A stretch of DNA of 48,218 nt. It comes from a bacterium (GTDB lineage: Bacteria > Patescibacteriota > Patescibacteriia > 2-12-FULL-60-25). The stretch is from positions 1-48,218 of the forward strand of contig JANLIO010000059.1 in the NCBI GenBank assembly GCA_024654265.1, given 5' to 3'. The position numbers and the translations under genes were made by a program. Positions 24,291 to 34,153 of this stretch are shown piece by piece; position 1 is the stretch's first letter; every line of letters begins with the position of its first letter. Under the pieces are notes generated by a model. It searched no databases and was not told where the DNA came from. It was given only the letters and a program-made list of their open reading frames with translations.

Positions 24291-24384
24291 CGTTTCCTTT
24301 TCTTATTCGTCACACTTTTGATTTCTGCGCGTCGCCGGTTCATTCCGCCTGAATGATCCCTCGAACCTGGCCCGCGTCTGGAAG

Positions 24385-24412
24385 TTGAAATGTGATACGG
24401 TCAATTTATGAC
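24385..24412 (+). promoter_or_regulatory. Proximal rpoB promoter
   Basis: TTGAAA (24385-24390), 16-base spacer and TATGAC (24407-24412) predict a start about 12 bases before the rpoB ATG. The spacer and -10 lie in a hairpin ACGGTCA/TGACCGT, which could act as an operator. Confidence 0.4.
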
Positions 24413-24430
24413 CGTGTAACACACATTGGC

Positions 24431-27400
24431 ATGTCCACCATGGCATTCCGACGTCTTCCACCTAAGGAAACGGCACGTCGTTATTTTACAGCCGCACGCG
24501 ATGCAATCGCGTTGCCGGATCTCATCGAGGTCCAAAAGCAGAGTTACGATTGGTTCTTGAAAGAAGGAATCCGTGACTTGTTCAACGAGGTTAGTCCGGT
24601 AAAAGATTTTATCGGTCGAGATCTTGAGCTCACATTTACAGATTATTATTTTGACGAACCAAAGTTCGACGAAGTCACGTCCAAAGCAAAGAAGGTGAAC
24701 TACGAATCTCCGATTCGTGTGAAGACGAAGTTGGTAAACAAGCGCACAGGTGAATCACAGGAGCAGGAAGTGTATCTTGGTGACCTCCCCATCATGACGG
24801 ATCGGGGAACATTTATTGTAAACGGAATTGAGCGTGTGGTCGTGACACAGCTTGTCCGAAGTTCAGGTGCCTTTTTTACGGCCGTCGCACATCGTGGCCG
24901 TCGTCATTACGGTGCAAAGGTTATTCCAAACCGTGGCGCATGGCTTGAATTTGAAACAGACTCCAAGAATGTTATTTGGGTGAAGATTGATCGAAAGCGC
25001 AAAGTTGCAGCAACATCACTTTTGCGTGCATTTGGTTTTGCAACGGATGAAGAGATCAAAGCTCTTTTTACAGAGGTTGATATTCATCCGGTGATTAAAT
25101 ACATTGATGCAACGTTGGCAAAAGATCTTGCAAAAAATGAAGAAGAAGGATCGATTGAAGTGTACAAGCGTATTCGTCCGGGAGATTTAGCAACATCGGA
25201 TAACGCGCGATCATTGATTCACTCGATGTTCTTTAATTTTGATCGATACGATCTTGGAAATGTTGGACGATATAAATTTAATCATCGTTTTGGTGTTGAT
25301 GCGAATGCCGGAGATGTTTCAAAAGAAGAGAATCGTATTTTGACGAAGGAAGATCTCGTTATGATTCTTCGCGAAGTTATTCGCTTGAACATTTCTCAGG
25401 AAGAACCGGATGATGTTGACCACCTTGGAAACCGACGTGTGCGTGCGGTTGGTGAACTCGTGCAAGGACGATTCCGCATTGGGCTCGCTCGCATGGAGCG
25501 CATTATCAAGGATCGAATGTCTACGCTTGAAATCACAACACTTCGACCGGCGAAGTTGGTGAATGCTCGACCGGTGATCGGTGCAATTCGTGAGTTCTTT
25601 ATGAGCTCGCAGTTGTCGCAGTTCATGGATCAAACAAATCCATTGTCATCACTCGAACACAAGCGACGTCTTTCTGCGATGGGGCCGGGTGGTTTGTCGC
25701 GAGAGCGTGCAGGATTTGATGTTCGCGACGTTCATCGAACGCACTATGGTCGTATTTGTCCGATCGCATCTCCGGAAGGACCGAACATTGGACTTGTCGG
25801 TCACTTGGCGACATACGCGCGTATTAATGATTTTGGATTTATTGAAACGCCATACCGAAAAGTAAAAAACTGGGCAGGAAATGACGGGAAGGATGCGATT
25901 GGCGAAACACTCCGCGTTGATGTTTCAGATGGTTCAGGGAGTGTTATCGGAAAAGCAAATGAAGACGTGACGAAAGAATTGGCAAAGGCATTGAAAGATA
26001 TCTCCATGCCGAAGATTCCGATCATCCCTCGCGTATTAACGGAGATTGTTTTCTTAAATGCGTTTGCGGAAGAACGTGGAACCACGGCACCGGCAACAAC
26101 ACCGATTGGCAAAGATGGACGTTTCCTCGTCCAACGTGCGAGTGCGCGTAAACACGGTGAGCCAACCATGGTTGATGTGCATGAAATTGAATTTGTTGAC
26201 GTATCATCAAAGCAGATTTTGTCTGTCGGAACGTCATTGATTCCATTCGTTGAACACGACGATGGTCAGCGCGCGCTCATGGGAACGAACATGCAACGTC
26301 AGGCTGTTCCGTGTGTGAAACCGGATGCGCCAATTGTTGGAACGGGCGTTGAACGACGAGCCGCGATTGATGCAGGTGACGTTGTGATTGCAGATGAAGG
26401 TGGTGTCGTTGTGTCGCTTGCGGGTGATCATGTGGAGTTGAAAACAGAGAGTGGAAATATTCGTCGGTATGATTTGGTAAAATTCCAACGATCAAACAGC
26501 TCAACGTGTATTAACCAAATTCCACGTGTTGAAAAAGGACAGAAAGTTCATGCGGGCGAAGTGTTGATTGATGGAACATCGTGTGAAAATGGTGAACTCG
26601 CGTTAGGTCAAAACCTCTTGTGTGCCTTCCTTTCATGGGATGGGTACAACTATGAGGATGCGATCATTTTGTCTGAACGGCTTGTGCACAAAGATCGATT
26701 TACATCAATCCATATTGAACACTTCCCACTGGATGTACGCGATACAAAGCTTGGTCCTGAAGTTGTGACAGCAGATATTCCAAACGTCTCTGAAGAAAAA
26801 TTAAAGAACTTGGATGAGATGGGAATCGTTCGCGTTGGAGCCGAAGTAAAATCCGGTGATATTTTGGTCGGAAAGATTACGCCAAAGGGTGAAACAGATC
26901 TTTCCGCAGAAGAGAAATTGCTCCGTGCTATTTTTGGAGAAAAGGCTCGCGATGTACGCGACACGTCGTTGTATCTACAACATGGCGGACACGGAAAAGT
27001 GGTTGGCGTTACCATCTTCTCTCGTGAAGCCGGTGATAAATTACAGCCGGGTGTGACAAAACAGATTGTTGTATCCATCGCTGACCTTCGTAAGGTTCAG
27101 GTTGGAGACAAGCTTGCAGGACGCCACGGAAACAAAGGTGTGATCTCAAAGATTGTTCCGCTCGCAGACATGCCATTCATGGAAGATGGAACACCGGTCG
27201 ACATCATCCTTTCTCCGCTCGGTGTTGTTTCTCGTATGAACCTTGGACAGATTTTGGAAACACACCTTGGACTTGCAGCGAATGCGTTGGGATATACGGT
27301 TGCGACACCAGTGTTTGACGGTGTTTCAGAAACAACGATTCGCGAAGAACTTTTGAAAGCCGGATTCCCAGAAGACGGAAAAATCGCGGTGTATGACGGT

Positions 27401-27871
27401 CGTACAGGAGATGCGTACGAGCATAAGCCGACGGTTGGATACATCTACATGCTGAAATTGAATCACATGGTTGAAGATAAGATTCACCAACGATCAATCG
27501 GGCCATACTCCCTTATCACTCAGCAACCACTTGGTGGAAAAGCACAGTCTGGTGGGCAACGCTTCGGAGAAATGGAAGTGTGGGCGCTTGAAGCCTATGG
27601 CGCGGCGCATACATTGCAGGAAGTTTTGACCATCAAGTCAGACGATGTGCCAGGACGATCCAAGGCGTATGAATCTATCATTAAAAAAGAACCAATCCGA
27701 AAGGTAAACGTACCAGAGTCATTCAACGTTCTTGTCCGCGAATTAAAGGGACTCTGTCTGGATGTTGAGCTCTTGAAAGAAGGACATCGTATTGATGAAA
27801 CCGGGCCTCGTCGTACCCGATCATCCGCACCAAAGAATGAAACAGAGTGGGGACCTAGTTCTTCGTCGTAG
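24431..27871 (+). CDS. rpoB: RNA polymerase beta subunit
   Basis: Catalytic core subunit of RNA polymerase. From ATG 24431 the protein has 1146 residues; a second ATG nine bases later is also possible. The frame stays open upstream, but that part is promoter-like DNA. The rifampicin region is easily read: QLSQFMDQTNPLSSLEHKRR and LSAMGPGGLSRERAGFD, with the His and Ser resistance positions in their sensitive form and a Thr replacing the usual first Asn of NNPL. Further motifs are GRICPIASPEGPNIGL, GYNYEDAIILSERL, KLAGRHGNKGVISK and the C-terminal GGKAQSGGQRFGEMEVWALEAYGA. It is followed 62 bases later by rpoC. rplJL, the usual upstream neighbours, are absent. Confidence 0.97.
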   Translation: MSTMAFRRLPPKETARRYFTAARDAIALPDLIEVQKQSYDWFLKEGIRDLFNEVSPVKDFIGRDLELTFTDYYFDEPKFDEVTSKAKKVNYESPIRVKTKLVNKRTGESQEQEVYLGDLPIMTDRGTFIVNGIERVVVTQLVRSSGAFFTAVAHRGRRHYGAKVIPNRGAWLEFETDSKNVIWVKIDRKRKVAATSLLRAFGFATDEEIKALFTEVDIHPVIKYIDATLAKDLAKNEEEGSIEVYKRIRPGDLATSDNARSLIHSMFFNFDRYDLGNVGRYKFNHRFGVDANAGDVSKEENRILTKEDLVMILREVIRLNISQEEPDDVDHLGNRRVRAVGELVQGRFRIGLARMERIIKDRMSTLEITTLRPAKLVNARPVIGAIREFFMSSQLSQFMDQTNPLSSLEHKRRLSAMGPGGLSRERAGFDVRDVHRTHYGRICPIASPEGPNIGLVGHLATYARINDFGFIETPYRKVKNWAGNDGKDAIGETLRVDVSDGSGSVIGKANEDVTKELAKALKDISMPKIPIIPRVLTEIVFLNAFAEERGTTAPATTPIGKDGRFLVQRASARKHGEPTMVDVHEIEFVDVSSKQILSVGTSLIPFVEHDDGQRALMGTNMQRQAVPCVKPDAPIVGTGVERRAAIDAGDVVIADEGGVVVSLAGDHVELKTESGNIRRYDLVKFQRSNSSTCINQIPRVEKGQKVHAGEVLIDGTSCENGELALGQNLLCAFLSWDGYNYEDAIILSERLVHKDRFTSIHIEHFPLDVRDTKLGPEVVTADIPNVSEEKLKNLDEMGIVRVGAEVKSGDILVGKITPKGETDLSAEEKLLRAIFGEKARDVRDTSLYLQHGGHGKVVGVTIFSREAGDKLQPGVTKQIVVSIADLRKVQVGDKLAGRHGNKGVISKIVPLADMPFMEDGTPVDIILSPLGVVSRMNLGQILETHLGLAANALGYTVATPVFDGVSETTIREELLKAGFPEDGKIAVYDGRTGDAYEHKPTVGYIYMLKLNHMVEDKIHQRSIGPYSLITQQPLGGKAQSGGQRFGEMEVWALEAYGAAHTLQEVLTIKSDDVPGRSKAYESIIKKEPIRKVNVPESFNVLVRELKGLCLDVELLKEGHRIDETGPRRTRSSAPKNETEWGPSSSS

Positions 27872-27933
27872 AACGTAGAACGTATTACGTATCATTTAAG
27901 ATAACGATTCACGAAACACGATCTACGAAACAT

Positions 27934-30900
27934 ATGGCTTATTTCCAAACAGAAAACATCAAGACAACAGACTTCGATGCAATCCGATTGAAGCTCGCGT
28001 CCCCTGAGATCATTCGAGCGTGGTCCTACGGTGAGATCATGAAGCCGGAGACGATCAACTATCGAACACAGAAGCCTGAAAAGTCAGGACTCTTTGCCGA
28101 AGAAATTTTTGGTCCATCAAAAGACTGGGAATGTTATTGCGGGAAGTATAAGAAGATTCGATATAAGGGTATTATTTGCGACAAGTGTGGCGTTGAAGTG
28201 ACGCACTCGCTCGTTCGTCGTGAACGAATGGGTCACATTGAATTGGCGGCACCGGTTTCGCATATTTGGTTTTTGCGTGGCGTACCGTCACGAATTGGAA
28301 CCGTGCTCGATATGTCTGTGCAGTCACTTGAAAAAGTTATTTACTTCGCATCATTCATTGTGACTGAAGTGAAGGAAGAATTACGTGAACAAGTCGCATT
28401 ACAAATAAAGACGGAATTCGCAGGAAAGAAAAAAGCGATTGAAGGTGACTTTACGCGTGATGAAAAGCAGGCGACAGAAACGATTGAGGGTCAAGAGGCG
28501 CTTGAGACACGAATGATCGAACTTGCGGGAACAAAAACACGTCGGCTTGAAGAGCTTGATGAAGAGTTCAAAATGTCTGAAAAGGAATTGAAAGAATTGA
28601 AACCGCTCAAGATCATGAGTGAGAATGAGTATCATGAACTTTCATTGAAGTACGGACATATTTTTGAAGCGAAGATTGGTGCAGAAGCAATCAACGATCT
28701 TTTGAGCAAGATTGATGTTCAAGCGACAATTGATGCTCTTGAAGCAGAGCACGTAGATGCATCAGAAGCACGGAAAGATCGTATTGTTCGCCGATTGAAG
28801 CTTTTGAAATCACTTGTTCTCCAAGATATTTTTCCAGACTGGATGGTGTTGAAAGTTGTTCCGGTTATTCCACCAGACCTTCGTCCAATGGTCGCGCTTG
28901 ATGGTGGTCGTTTCGCAACATCAGACTTGAACGATTTGTATCGTCGCGTGATTAACCGAAACAACCGTTTGAAACGATTGAAGGAGTTGAATGCTCCTGA
29001 GGTTATCTCACGGAATGAAAAACGCATGTTGCAGGAAGCGGTTGATGCGCTTATTGATAACAGCGCACGCCATTCAAAGACTGTCATTGCGGCAACGGGA
29101 AAGAAGCGACAGTTGAAATCACTCGCTGACCTTTTGAAGGGAAAGCAGGGACGTTTCCGACAGAACCTTCTTGGAAAGCGCGTCGACTATTCCGGTCGAT
29201 CCGTGATTGTCGTTGGACCAACACTCGATTTTCATCAGTGTGGATTACCAAAGATCATGGCGCGAGAGTTGTTTAAGCCATTCATTATCGCGGAGCTCAT
29301 CAAGCGCGAATTGGTTCACAACATTCGTTCAGCAAATCGATTTATCGAAGCAGATCATCCTGAGGTGTGGGATATTTTGGAAGTGATTGCGGCAGATTCG
29401 GTTGTGCTCTTGAACCGTGCTCCAACCCTTCACCGTTTGGGTATTCAGGGTTTTCAACCAAAACTCATTGAAGGAAAAGCAATTCAGATTCATCCAATGG
29501 TCTGTCCTGCTTTTAACGCTGACTTTGATGGTGACCAGATGGCTGTTCACGTTCCGTTGACAGCAGAGGCTCGTGAGGAAGCGAAGAACATCATGCTTTC
29601 AACGAAGAACTTGCTGAAACCGGCAACCGGGCAACCAGTGGCACGGCCAGACAAAGACATCGCGTGGGGATGCTATTACATGACAACGATGGTTGAGCCG
29701 GAAAATGGAAAAATAAAAACATTTGGCACAGCCGCGGAAGCGATTTGTACGTATCAGCTTGGTCGACTCAGCATTCGTGAGAAAATTAAAACACGATTAC
29801 AAATCGGCGGAGAAATATTGGAGACAACGGTCGGTCGTGTGTTATTGAATGATTTGTTTCCAAAAGAAATTTCATTCCGAAATGAAGCGATTGGTACAAA
29901 ACAGTTGGGTGAAATTACGCGAACAAGTCTTGAGATCCGTGGCTTTGAGCGAACGGCTCGATTCCTTGATGAAGTAAAGAACATGGGCTTCTCGTACATC
30001 ACCAAATCTGGATTTTCGTACGGAATGGGTGACCTTCCAAAGCTCGATGCAAAGCGCGAAGTGTTGGATGAGGGAGAGGCGAAACAAGCCATGGTCGAAG
30101 GACAATATAAAGATGGTTTGTTAACGAGGAAAGAACGGTACGCGCAGATCATTAAGATTTGGACGGACGTGAAAGATCGAATTCAGAAAATGTCTAAAGA
30201 TTCATTGACGCCAAATGAAACCGTGGCATCCATGATCGACTCCGGTGCTCGTGGTTCGTTAGGTCAGCTGACAAACGTGATCGGGATGAAGGGTCTTGTG
30301 GCAAACCCAGCCGGTGACATTATCGAGCTCCCAATCAAATCATCATTACGCGAAGGGTTGGACGTGCTTGAGTACTTCATCTCTTCTCACGGGACACGAA
30401 AGGGTTTGACAGACACGGCGTTGAAGACAGCAAACGCCGGATATCTGACACGTCGTCTCGTTGACGTTGCGCAAGATGTCATCATTATGGATGAAGATTG
30501 TGGCGACACAGATGGTGTGGTTCTTGTCCACGAAGAATGTGAAGAAATCGGAGAACCACTTTTGACTCGTCTCATGGGACGCGTTGCAATGTCGCCGATC
30601 AAAAATCCAAAGACAAACCGCTCTGTTATCGTGAAAGCCGGAGAGCTCATCGTTGAGGATCACATTCGTGCGATTGAAGCCACGGGTGAAATATTGAAAG
30701 AAGCGCACGTACGATCCGTTTTAACGTGTAAGCTCCGCTCAGGTTTGTGTGCACAGTGCTACGGCTACGATCTTGCCTACAACCGATTGGTTGGGCTTGG
30801 AACGGCCGTTGGTATTGTCGCTGCCCAGTCCATTGGTGAACCGGGGACACAGCTGACAATGCGTACGTTCCACACAGGAGGTGTTGCAGGAACCGACATC

Positions 30901-31887
30901 ACACAGGGTCTCCCACGTGTTGAAGAATTATTCGAAGCGCGTCAGCCAAAACACAAAGCACTTGTAACGGATGTGGCTGGCAAGGTGTCTGTTATTCAGG
31001 GGGAGCGTCGTATTATTGAAACGCCGTCTGGAGAACGTGTCTTGGATCAAGAGTCGGGTGGAAAGATTATTCAAATTGAATTCATCGATGTACGTGAAGA
31101 TGTGTATCCTCCTCTCAAAAAGTCAGATGTTGTGAAAGTGAAGGATGGTGACACTGTGGTCGAAGGACAAGTCCTTGTTGTTCACGCAACAGGTGAAGAA
31201 GAGGTTGCTCCACAGCACGGAACGGTTACAGTCGATGGGAAGAAACTGAAATTGATTTGGAACGGTCCGGCGAAAAAAGAATATTTAGTTCCAACCGGAT
31301 TCCAGGTATACGTGAAAGATGGAGACGAGGTATTGGAAGGTGATCAATTAACTGAAGGTCACTTGGACCTCACACAGCTCTTCCGATTGAAGGGACGTGA
31401 TGCCGTTATGCGTTATCTTCTTCGTGAGGTGCTCCACATCTACGCGTCACAGGGACAACGATTAAACGCAAAGCATATTGAAATTATCGTTCGCCAAATG
31501 TTCTCACGAACGTATGTGAAGGACGCGAAAGATACATTGCTTTTGCCAGGCGAAGTGGTTGACCGACTTCGAGCCGAGGGAGAGAATGAAGAGGCGGAGC
31601 AAAAAGGAGTTGTGCCGGCAGAGCTTGAAAATCTCTTTATGGGGATCACGAAGGTTTCGCTCACAACAGAATCATTCCTTTCGGCAGCTTCTTTCCAAGA
31701 AACCGCGCGTGTATTAATTAACGCCGCAGTAACCGGAAAGATTGATACGCTTGATGGATTGAAGGAAAATGTCATCATCGGACGTCTTATCCCATCGGGA
31801 ACCGGCTTTTCATCATATAAAGACGGTGTCTTGATCGAACAGCCGGAAGACGTTGTTGAAGAAAAAGTAATTGAAGAAAATGCGTAA
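27934..31887 (+). CDS. rpoC: RNA polymerase beta' subunit
   Basis: The 1317-residue subunit carries the active-site metal loop NADFDGD at about 528-534. The N-terminal zinc module (CYCGKYKKIRYKGIICDKCG) begins near residue 69, and the second zinc site is CKLRSGLCAQCYG. The trigger-loop/bridge region is recognisable from GARGSLGQLTNVIGMKGLVANP and QLTMRTFHTGGVAG. There is a charged coiled-coil insertion at about 140-240 (GQEALETRMIELAGTKTRRLEELDEEFK). Its stop TAA shares one base with the yebC start (TAATG), so the three genes form one operon. Confidence 0.97.
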   Translation: MAYFQTENIKTTDFDAIRLKLASPEIIRAWSYGEIMKPETINYRTQKPEKSGLFAEEIFGPSKDWECYCGKYKKIRYKGIICDKCGVEVTHSLVRRERMGHIELAAPVSHIWFLRGVPSRIGTVLDMSVQSLEKVIYFASFIVTEVKEELREQVALQIKTEFAGKKKAIEGDFTRDEKQATETIEGQEALETRMIELAGTKTRRLEELDEEFKMSEKELKELKPLKIMSENEYHELSLKYGHIFEAKIGAEAINDLLSKIDVQATIDALEAEHVDASEARKDRIVRRLKLLKSLVLQDIFPDWMVLKVVPVIPPDLRPMVALDGGRFATSDLNDLYRRVINRNNRLKRLKELNAPEVISRNEKRMLQEAVDALIDNSARHSKTVIAATGKKRQLKSLADLLKGKQGRFRQNLLGKRVDYSGRSVIVVGPTLDFHQCGLPKIMARELFKPFIIAELIKRELVHNIRSANRFIEADHPEVWDILEVIAADSVVLLNRAPTLHRLGIQGFQPKLIEGKAIQIHPMVCPAFNADFDGDQMAVHVPLTAEAREEAKNIMLSTKNLLKPATGQPVARPDKDIAWGCYYMTTMVEPENGKIKTFGTAAEAICTYQLGRLSIREKIKTRLQIGGEILETTVGRVLLNDLFPKEISFRNEAIGTKQLGEITRTSLEIRGFERTARFLDEVKNMGFSYITKSGFSYGMGDLPKLDAKREVLDEGEAKQAMVEGQYKDGLLTRKERYAQIIKIWTDVKDRIQKMSKDSLTPNETVASMIDSGARGSLGQLTNVIGMKGLVANPAGDIIELPIKSSLREGLDVLEYFISSHGTRKGLTDTALKTANAGYLTRRLVDVAQDVIIMDEDCGDTDGVVLVHEECEEIGEPLLTRLMGRVAMSPIKNPKTNRSVIVKAGELIVEDHIRAIEATGEILKEAHVRSVLTCKLRSGLCAQCYGYDLAYNRLVGLGTAVGIVAAQSIGEPGTQLTMRTFHTGGVAGTDITQGLPRVEELFEARQPKHKALVTDVAGKVSVIQGERRIIETPSGERVLDQESGGKIIQIEFIDVREDVYPPLKKSDVVKVKDGDTVVEGQVLVVHATGEEEVAPQHGTVTVDGKKLKLIWNGPAKKEYLVPTGFQVYVKDGDEVLEGDQLTEGHLDLTQLFRLKGRDAVMRYLLREVLHIYASQGQRLNAKHIEIIVRQMFSRTYVKDAKDTLLLPGEVVDRLRAEGENEEAEQKGVVPAELENLFMGITKVSLTTESFLSAASFQETARVLINAAVTGKIDTLDGLKENVIIGRLIPSGTGFSSYKDGVLIEQPEDVVEEKVIEENA

Positions 31888-32423
31888 TGTCAGGACATAG
31901 TAAATGGCACAAAGTTCGTCAGTTTAAAGGAGCCGTTGATGCAAAACGATCAGCGTCATTTACGAAATTGGCACGCGAAGTAACCGTAGCCGCACGTGAA
32001 GGAGGGGGAGACCCCGACATGAACGTGCGGCTTCGTGTTGCCATTGATCATGCAAAGAAGGAGTCCATGCCAAAGGAGGGCATTGAGCGAGCGATTGATC
32101 GCGGAACAGGTGCATCCAAAGGTGATATCTTAGAAGAATGCATTTACGGCGCGTACGTTTCGGGTGGGGCCGCAATTTTGATTGCGTGTACAACGGACAA
32201 TCGGAATCGTACGGTTGCAGAAGTAAAAAATACACTTACAAAGCAGGGAGTTCATTTTGCAGATGCATCATCGGTGACCTATTTGTTTACGCACGAAGGT
32301 TGGGAGTGGAAACCAATCATGACAATCGAATTATCCGATGAGGACGGTGAAAAGCTTTCGAGTGTTATTGAAGCATTGGATCATTTGGATGACGTTGCTG
32401 AGGTCTATACGAACGCGAATTAA
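31887..32423 (+). CDS. yebC: YebC/PmpR family protein, shortened
   Basis: YebC proteins were long called transcription regulators and also act on ribosomes stalled at proline runs. The N-terminal two thirds are textbook (MSGHSKWHKVRQFKGAVDAKR, AREGGGDPDMNVRLRVAIDHAK, GYGPGG-like segment as CIYGAYVSGGAAILIACTTDN). After SSVTYLFTHEG the chain jumps to KPIMTIELSDEDGEKLSSVIEALDHLDDVAEVYTNAN, the family C-terminus. About 65 residues of the middle domain found in the usual 240-residue protein are missing, leaving 178. The reading frame is intact, so this is a deletion form rather than a pseudogene. It starts on the last base of rpoC. Confidence 0.9.
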   Translation: MSGHSKWHKVRQFKGAVDAKRSASFTKLAREVTVAAREGGGDPDMNVRLRVAIDHAKKESMPKEGIERAIDRGTGASKGDILEECIYGAYVSGGAAILIACTTDNRNRTVAEVKNTLTKQGVHFADASSVTYLFTHEGWEWKPIMTIELSDEDGEKLSSVIEALDHLDDVAEVYTNAN

Positions 32424-32485
32424 TTTTTGTCTTTTCGACTTTTGCGGAGTTTGTCTACGAGGGAACCTCCGCTGTGGTCGAAATG
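32424..32485. repeat. REP-like palindrome reaching into the ruvC start
   Basis: GCGGAG and CTCCGC close a hairpin at about 32443-32471. The right flank GTGGTCGAAATGACA, read on the other strand, is the word TGTCATTTCGACCAC found in dispersed bacterial REP elements. The ruvC ATG (32483) lies inside this flank. Confidence 0.45.
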
Positions 32486-33010
32486 ACAGAAAAAACGTAT
32501 CCAATTTCTCTTCGAATACTCGGAATTGATCCCGGCTTTGGTCGTACCGGGCTTGGTGTTGTGGATTTGATTGGAAATGACGCAATACACGTTTGGCATG
32601 AGGTTATTGAAACCTCGCCTGATATGTCTTTTGTGGAGCGAATACAGATTGTGCGCAATGATCTTGTTGAAGTAATCCGTCGTTTCTCGCCTCATGTTGC
32701 TTCTGTTGAAGATCTTTTTTTTCAATCAAATGCAAAGACTGCTATGAAGGTGGGAATGGCGCGTGGTGTTTTGTTGCTTGGATGTGCTGACGCCGGGCTT
32801 CCGATTGTTGAGGTTAAACCAAATGAATTGAAGCTTGGAATTACAGGCTACGGAAAAGCGGATAAAAAGCAGGTTGAAGAAATGGTTGTTCGACTTTTAA
32901 AAATGGATCATGCACCCGATCTCGACGATGCCTCTGATGCACTTGCGCTCGCGATTGTTGGTGGATTCATGTATCGAACAATGGGAAAAGTAGACTCTGG
33001 TGGCGTGTAA
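32483..33010 (+). CDS. ruvC: Holliday junction endonuclease RuvC
   Basis: Cuts Holliday junctions brought by RuvAB. The 175-residue protein shows the RNase-H-like acidic residues: Asp in LGIDPGFGRTG (about 15), Glu in VASVEDLFFQ (about 73) and the Asp pair in LDDASDALALAI (about 147-150). The FFQSNAKTAMKVGMARGVLLL and GYGKADKKQVEEMV segments are characteristic. ATG 32483 was chosen; GTG 32474 in the same frame is an alternative. Translation begins inside a REP-like element. It follows yebC, a common neighbour. Confidence 0.94.
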   Translation: MTEKTYPISLRILGIDPGFGRTGLGVVDLIGNDAIHVWHEVIETSPDMSFVERIQIVRNDLVEVIRRFSPHVASVEDLFFQSNAKTAMKVGMARGVLLLGCADAGLPIVEVKPNELKLGITGYGKADKKQVEEMVVRLLKMDHAPDLDDASDALALAIVGGFMYRTMGKVDSGGV

Positions 33011-33079
33011 CTGGGATAGAAAGGGAGTTGGGCGTGGGTTTATACCGATAGAACTACGTTTCTGCTATTCTATATTGAT

Positions 33080-34105
33080 ATGTTATTCACATCACGATTT
33101 CGTAGCCAAACAGCCGTAGTAGCTGGAGTGCTATTCTTGTTCGCATTTGTTATTTTAGCTCCGTCTGCAAACGCGGCATGTAGCGTGACACTTACGGACG
33201 GAGACTTGATTGTGAATCCAATTGCGCCGATAGTGGATGATTTTGTAAAACTTTACGTGACAGTTGACCCGAATTGCTCGTTGGATCTTGAAGGCTGGGT
33301 TACATTTCGTGCCGATGATTCACAACTTGGTCAGAAACCATTTTCATATAAATCCTCGGGAAAGCCAGAGGAGGTTTGGATTGGATGGACGCCAACAACA
33401 GCAAAGACGTATCTTATCCAAGTAGACGTCAGTAGTGTTGAAGAGGGGGGCATTATCCCAGCGTCGCTGACCCGTGCTGTTTTAGTTGATGTTGATATAG
33501 ACAATGACGGTGTGGGCGATTCGATTGATACAGATGATGATAATGACGGCGTATTGGATGTGAACGATGATTTTCCTTTGGATCCGTCAAAGCAAACGGA
33601 TACAGATGGCGATGGCATCGATAATTCAGTTGATTCGGATGATGATAACGATGGACTTTACGATTATAAGGAGGTGGTTCTACAAACAAATCCTGAAAAT
33701 CATGATACAGACGGGGATGGTGCGTGGGATAAGCAGGATGCTTTTCCTCTTGATCCGTCAAAAACAGAAGAAGTGGTGGTTGTTCCTGCTGTGGTGAGTC
33801 ATTCAAATCCAGACTCTCAAAATACAGCAACCACTTTTGGGATTGGCGAAATCGATACAGGATCTGTTGATGAGCGGAATTCGGAAGAGGGCGCTGATGA
33901 AACGCCACGTCGTTTATATGTGAATGCGGAACGAACCATTGAACCTGTAGAAGATCCGGGAGAAGACGTTCAGGCTGTGGAACAAGAAGATTTAAAAGCA
34001 CGGAGTAAAAAAACACCATGGCTGTGGGGATTGGCTGCGTCGTTCCTTTCTCTTTCCGGTTTCTTTTTGCAAAAAGATCATAAACGACGTAAGGATATGG
34101 GATAA
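33080..34105 (+). CDS. Surface protein with TSP3-type calcium-binding repeats
   Basis: A 341-residue exported protein. A signal peptide (residues 1 to about 33, ending ANAA) is followed by an Ig-like beta domain to about 135. Aspartate-rich thrombospondin type 3 repeats run from about 137 to 232 (DIDNDGVGDSIDTDDDNDG, DTDGDGIDNSVDSDDDNDG, DTDGDGAWDKQD), each likely to bind Ca2+. An acidic linker, one C-terminal transmembrane helix (WLWGLAASFLSLSGFFL) and a basic tail complete it. It is therefore anchored with its repeats outside. TATTCT at 33066-33071 lies eight bases before ATG without a ribosome binding site. Confidence 0.8.
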   Translation: MLFTSRFRSQTAVVAGVLFLFAFVILAPSANAACSVTLTDGDLIVNPIAPIVDDFVKLYVTVDPNCSLDLEGWVTFRADDSQLGQKPFSYKSSGKPEEVWIGWTPTTAKTYLIQVDVSSVEEGGIIPASLTRAVLVDVDIDNDGVGDSIDTDDDNDGVLDVNDDFPLDPSKQTDTDGDGIDNSVDSDDDNDGLYDYKEVVLQTNPENHDTDGDGAWDKQDAFPLDPSKTEEVVVVPAVVSHSNPDSQNTATTFGIGEIDTGSVDERNSEEGADETPRRLYVNAERTIEPVEDPGEDVQAVEQEDLKARSKKTPWLWGLAASFLSLSGFFLQKDHKRRKDMG

Positions 34106-34131
34106 AAAAAGAGGCTCCAGTTGTGGAGCCT
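34104..34131 (-). terminator. Minus-strand terminator of the 34154 gene
   Basis: AGGCTCCA/TGGAGCCT with loop GTTG; on the minus strand it is followed by seven T residues. It also sits just after the stop of the plus-strand TSP3 gene, but has no T-run in that direction. Confidence 0.75.
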
Positions 34132-34153
34132 AAGACCTTTGAGTTTTTGGTTG

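Noticed and set aside
24392..24430. An upstream GTG start for rpoB
   Set aside because: The added residues lie in a promoter-like hairpin and are not part of the family N-terminus.
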